Shown: positions 61,501-64,000 of the stretch, one piece after another
Layout: each line of letters starts with the position of its first letter
How positions within the stretch are numbered: position 1 is the first letter of the stretch
Assembly: GCA_016719605.1 (NCBI GenBank)
Contig: JADJYW010000001.1
Coordinates: forward strand, 682,001-746,000
DNA length: 64,000 nucleotides
Direction: 5' to 3'
DNA from: Lewinellaceae bacterium
GTDB lineage: Bacteria; Bacteroidota; Bacteroidia; Chitinophagales; Saprospiraceae
Made by a program: the position numbers and the translations under genes
Notes under the pieces: model-generated
Database searches by the model: none
Seen by the model: the letters and a program-made list of their open reading frames with translations, nothing else
Told to the model about the DNA's origin: nothing

Positions 61501-64000
61501 ACGGTGACCGTGTCCGACAACACAGGCTGCACGGGTACCGACGTAGTAGATGTAATCATCCCCGACCCACCTATGGTGGGCATCGCCGGCCCGGCGGTTA
61601 TTTGTCAAAACACCTCCGGACTGCTGGAGGCATCGCCGGGATTTGGCGCTTATGTCTGGTCGAATGGCTTGGTCGGCGAGACAATCAGCGTCACCCAGGC
61701 GGGCACTTACACCGTCACGGCCACCGATTTTTTCGGTTGTACCGCCGAGGCCGAGTACCCGGTGACGGTCAATCCCGCACCGACGACCTCGGTCAGCGGG
61801 CCGACACAGATTTGTGCCAACAGCAGCGGCACGCTCTCCGCCGTGGGTAACTTCGCTTCCTACAGTTGGTCCAACGCCCAAAGCACCCAATCCATCACTG
61901 TCAGCAATGCAGGTACCTATACCGTGACGGTCACCGCCGCCAACGGCTGCACCGGTACCGCCGCCCAGACAGTGGCCGTATTGGCCAACCTCGAACCGGA
62001 AATAGCCGCCTTGCCGTACCAGTGCGACAGTCAAATTTCCCTTGATGCGGGCGCGGGTTTTGCTACTTACCTGTGGAGCACGGGAGAAACCACGTCCACG
62101 ATCAGCGCTCAGGCGCCGGGCGATTATTCGGTGACTGTGACCGACCCGACGGGCTGCACGGGTACGGATGTGTTGGCGGTGACTATTCCTGCGCCGCCCT
62201 CGGTAGCCATTTCCGGCGCAGCCGATTTTTGTGCAAATACGAGCACGACATTGGCGGCCACACTAGGTTTTGTAACCTACTCGTGGAGCACCGGCGAGGC
62301 CACATCTGATATTTCGGTGAATGCTACAGGCGACTACGAGGTTATCGTCACCGATGCCTTTGGTTGCACGGCCGTGGCGGTAGCAAGTGCCACCGAGCAA
62401 CCGCTTCCGGTACCGACGATCAGCGGCCCGGCGGCGATATGCACGAACAGCAGCGGCACGCTGACGGTGGCCGGCAACTTCGTCGCCTACGCCTGGAGTA
62501 CCGCCGAAACCACGCCCGGCATCACGGTGAACGCCGCCGGCGACTACGCGGTGACGGTGACGGATTTGTTTGGCTGCACCGGCAGCACCGCCCAAGCGGT
62601 GATTGAAGTGGCCGAACTGGAGCCGCAGGTATCTGCCTTGCCGTACCAGTGCGACAGTCAAATTTCCATAGACGCAGGCGCGGGTTTTGCTACTTACCTG
62701 TGGAGCACGGGAGAAACCACGTCCACGATCAGCGCTCAGGCGCCGGGCGATTACTCGGTGACGGTGACCGATCCGACGGGCTGCACGGGTACGGATGTGT
62801 TGGCGGTGACTATTCCTGCGCCGCCCTCGGTAGCCATTTCCGGCGCAGCCGATTTTTGTGCAAATACGAGCACGACATTGGCGGCCACACCAGGTTTTGT
62901 AACCTACTTGTGGAGCACCGGCGAGGCCACATCTGATATTTCGGTGAATGCTACAGGCGACTACGAGGTTATCGTCACCGATGCCTTTGGTTGCACGGCC
63001 GTGGCGGTAGCAAGTGCCACCGAGCAACCGCTTCCGGTACCGACGATCAGTGGCCCGGCGGCGATATGCACGAACAGCAGCGGCACGCTGACGGTGGCCG
63101 GCAACTTCGTCGCCTACGCCTGGAGCACCGCCGAAACTACACCCGGCATCACGGTGGACGCTGCCGGCGACTACGCGGTGACGGTGACGGATTTGTTTGG
63201 CTGCACGGGCAGCACCGCCCAAACGGTGATCGAAGTGGCCGAACTGGAGCCGCAGGTATCTGCCTTGCCCTACCAGTGCGACGGTCAAATTTCCATAGAT
63301 GCGGGCGCGGGTTTTGCCACTTACCTGTGGAGCACGGGTGAAACCACGTCCACCATCAGCGCCAACGCACCGGGCGACTATTCGGTGACGGTGACCGATC
63401 CGACGGGCTGCACGGGTACGGATGTGCTGGCGGTGACTATTCCTGCGCCGCCTTCGGTAGCCATTTCCGGCGCAGCCGATTTTTGTGCAAATACGAGCAC
63501 GACGCTGGAAGCCACACCGGGTTTTGTAACCTACTCGTGGAGCACCGGCGAGGCCACACCCGATATTTCGGTGAATGCCACGGGGAACTACGAGGTTATC
63601 GTCACCGATGCCTTTGGCTGCACGGCCGTGGCGGTGGCAAGTGCCACCGAGCAACCGCTGCCGGTGCCGGTCATTGCGGGTACGGCGGCGCTTTGCCCGG
63701 GCAACAGCGGCACGCTGACGGCAAGTGGAACCTTTGTAACATATAATTGGAGTACTGCACAAAATACAGCCACAATTACCGTGAACAATGCCGGCAATTA
63801 CGCGGTGACGGTGACGGATCAACTGGGCTGCACGGGTACGGCGGAAACAACCGTAGTTGTGGCCACTGCCGACACTGCTTTTGTGCAACTTTCGACGTGT
63901 GATCCGGCGAATGTGGGCACGAGCGTACAGGTGTTCCCGGGGACGGGGGTGTGCGACAGTGTGGTGATCACGCAGACGGTGTTGTCGGGCGTGACGGTTG
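58518..64000 (+). CDS. Giant secreted repeat protein (adhesin-like), frameshifted and cut by the window end
   Basis: It starts at ATG 58518 with a signal peptide (MIRNLRAVQGTLFALFLLSVSN…FSQG). The rest is uniform Ig-like modules of about 70 residues, each with [YW]xWSTG…ITV…[AG]xYTVTVT…GCTG and a Cys near its start (QICA, YQCN). Three module types make a 209-residue super-repeat. The first frame ends at 61079 because of one extra A at about 60719-60720 (agcttaagccg against agcttagccg at the same place in the copy 627 bp upstream). Removing it restores an open frame, now reading from 60721, to the window end at 64000. At least 1,825 residues are visible. A T9SS sorting domain is expected at the end, outside the window. 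Probable role: surface adhesion or long stalk. Confidence 0.88.
58640..64000 (+). repeat. 627-bp tandem super-repeats (209 aa), about 8.5 copies
   Basis: Matching words recur exactly 627 bp apart: gccacgccgg at 59121, 59748 and 60375 (61003 after the 1-bp insertion). The cgtggagcacg word falls at 58936 and 59563, and gcgcgggttt at 62051, 62678 and 63305. Copies from about 59,100 to 60,730 form one nearly identical group and those from about 62,030 to 63,700 another, with more diverged copies between and before them. This suggests two separate rounds of local amplification. Confidence 0.92.

Noticed and set aside
62263..63888. 541-codon minus-strand frame in the giant repeat gene
   Set aside because: Arg/His-rich antisense of the 627-bp repeats.
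58640..64000. Non-coding satellite or CRISPR-like repeat
   Set aside because: The 627-bp period is in frame, codes for Ig-like modules and follows a signal peptide.
1..64000. Prophage, integron or integrative element
   Set aside because: No integrase, phage structural, conjugation or tRNA attachment-site features were found; only small non-coding mobile-like elements are present.

Overview
The window is chromosomal DNA of a Bacteroidota bacterium, most likely from the Saprospiria (Saprospiraceae / Lewinella-Haliscomenobacter side). The evidence is threefold. Three secreted proteins carry type IX secretion (T9SS) type A C-terminal sorting domains. The window holds Bacteroidota-typical families: paired DUF1800/DUF1501, DUF1599 followed by a DoxX-like BT_3928 protein, LytTR regulators with Reg_prop sensor kinases, and a MerR regulator with a B12-type domain. 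Many genes also have the Bacteroidota -7 promoter box TAnnTTTG about 10-60 bp upstream of the start. GC is moderately high. No rRNA or tRNA genes were seen; one tmRNA gene is present.

Layout. 1-11.2 kb: tail of a BNR/VPS10-type protein, a T9SS surface protein with six 53-residue repeats, aspS, a class A penicillin-binding protein (frame-broken), a duplicated DUF1599 protein and a DoxX-like membrane protein. 11.3-16.5 kb: a hairpin MITE-like element, the NMN adenylyltransferase/Nudix gene, a candidate small RNA, and a LytS-type kinase with its LytTR regulator. 16.6-18.8 kb: iscS-iscU-iscA on the minus strand. 19-25.6 kb: alpha-L-fucosidase, DUF2202 protein, ECF sigma factor with a membrane partner, paaZ, and a DUF4258/YgiT-zinc-finger pair. 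25.6-29 kb: a minus-strand signalling operon (histidine kinase, REC protein, REC-adenylate cyclase) and ssrA. 29-42.9 kb: saccharopine-dehydrogenase-like oxidoreductase, ribD, arsM-arsR, pnuC, a small double-glycine peptide, a MerR regulator, an EAD11-like membrane protein, an S9 peptidase, two small membrane proteins, an LptF/G permease, rpe and an exonuclease. 43-52.2 kb: coiled-coil membrane protein, lipoprotein, serine hydrolase, cNMP-binding hybrid kinase, and a PA-domain T9SS protein. 52.4-58.3 kb: a DUF4240 / orphan GIY-YIG toxin-like pair, DUF1800, DUF1501 and a GT-C-like membrane enzyme. 58.5 kb to the window end: a giant secreted repeat protein built from 209-residue (627 bp) super-repeats.

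How genes fit together. The signalling genes suggest a cyclic-nucleotide circuit: a REC-cyclase operon, and a separate hybrid kinase with a CRP-type cNMP domain that could read its product. The isc genes make Fe-S clusters. arsR-arsM is a compact arsenic methylation unit. DUF1800 and DUF1501 form the usual exported pair.

Most notable: (1) several otherwise intact genes are broken by single-base changes, mostly in A/T homopolymers, best explained by sequence error; (2) three hairpin-type intergenic elements and several short-word repeat families, one array ending about 10 bp from the ssrA 5' end; (3) a translationally coupled DUF4240/GIY-YIG-tail pair; (4) a small GG-leader peptide; (5) an EAD11-like membrane protein coupled to an S9 peptidase; (6) strict 627-bp super-periodicity in the giant adhesin-like gene.
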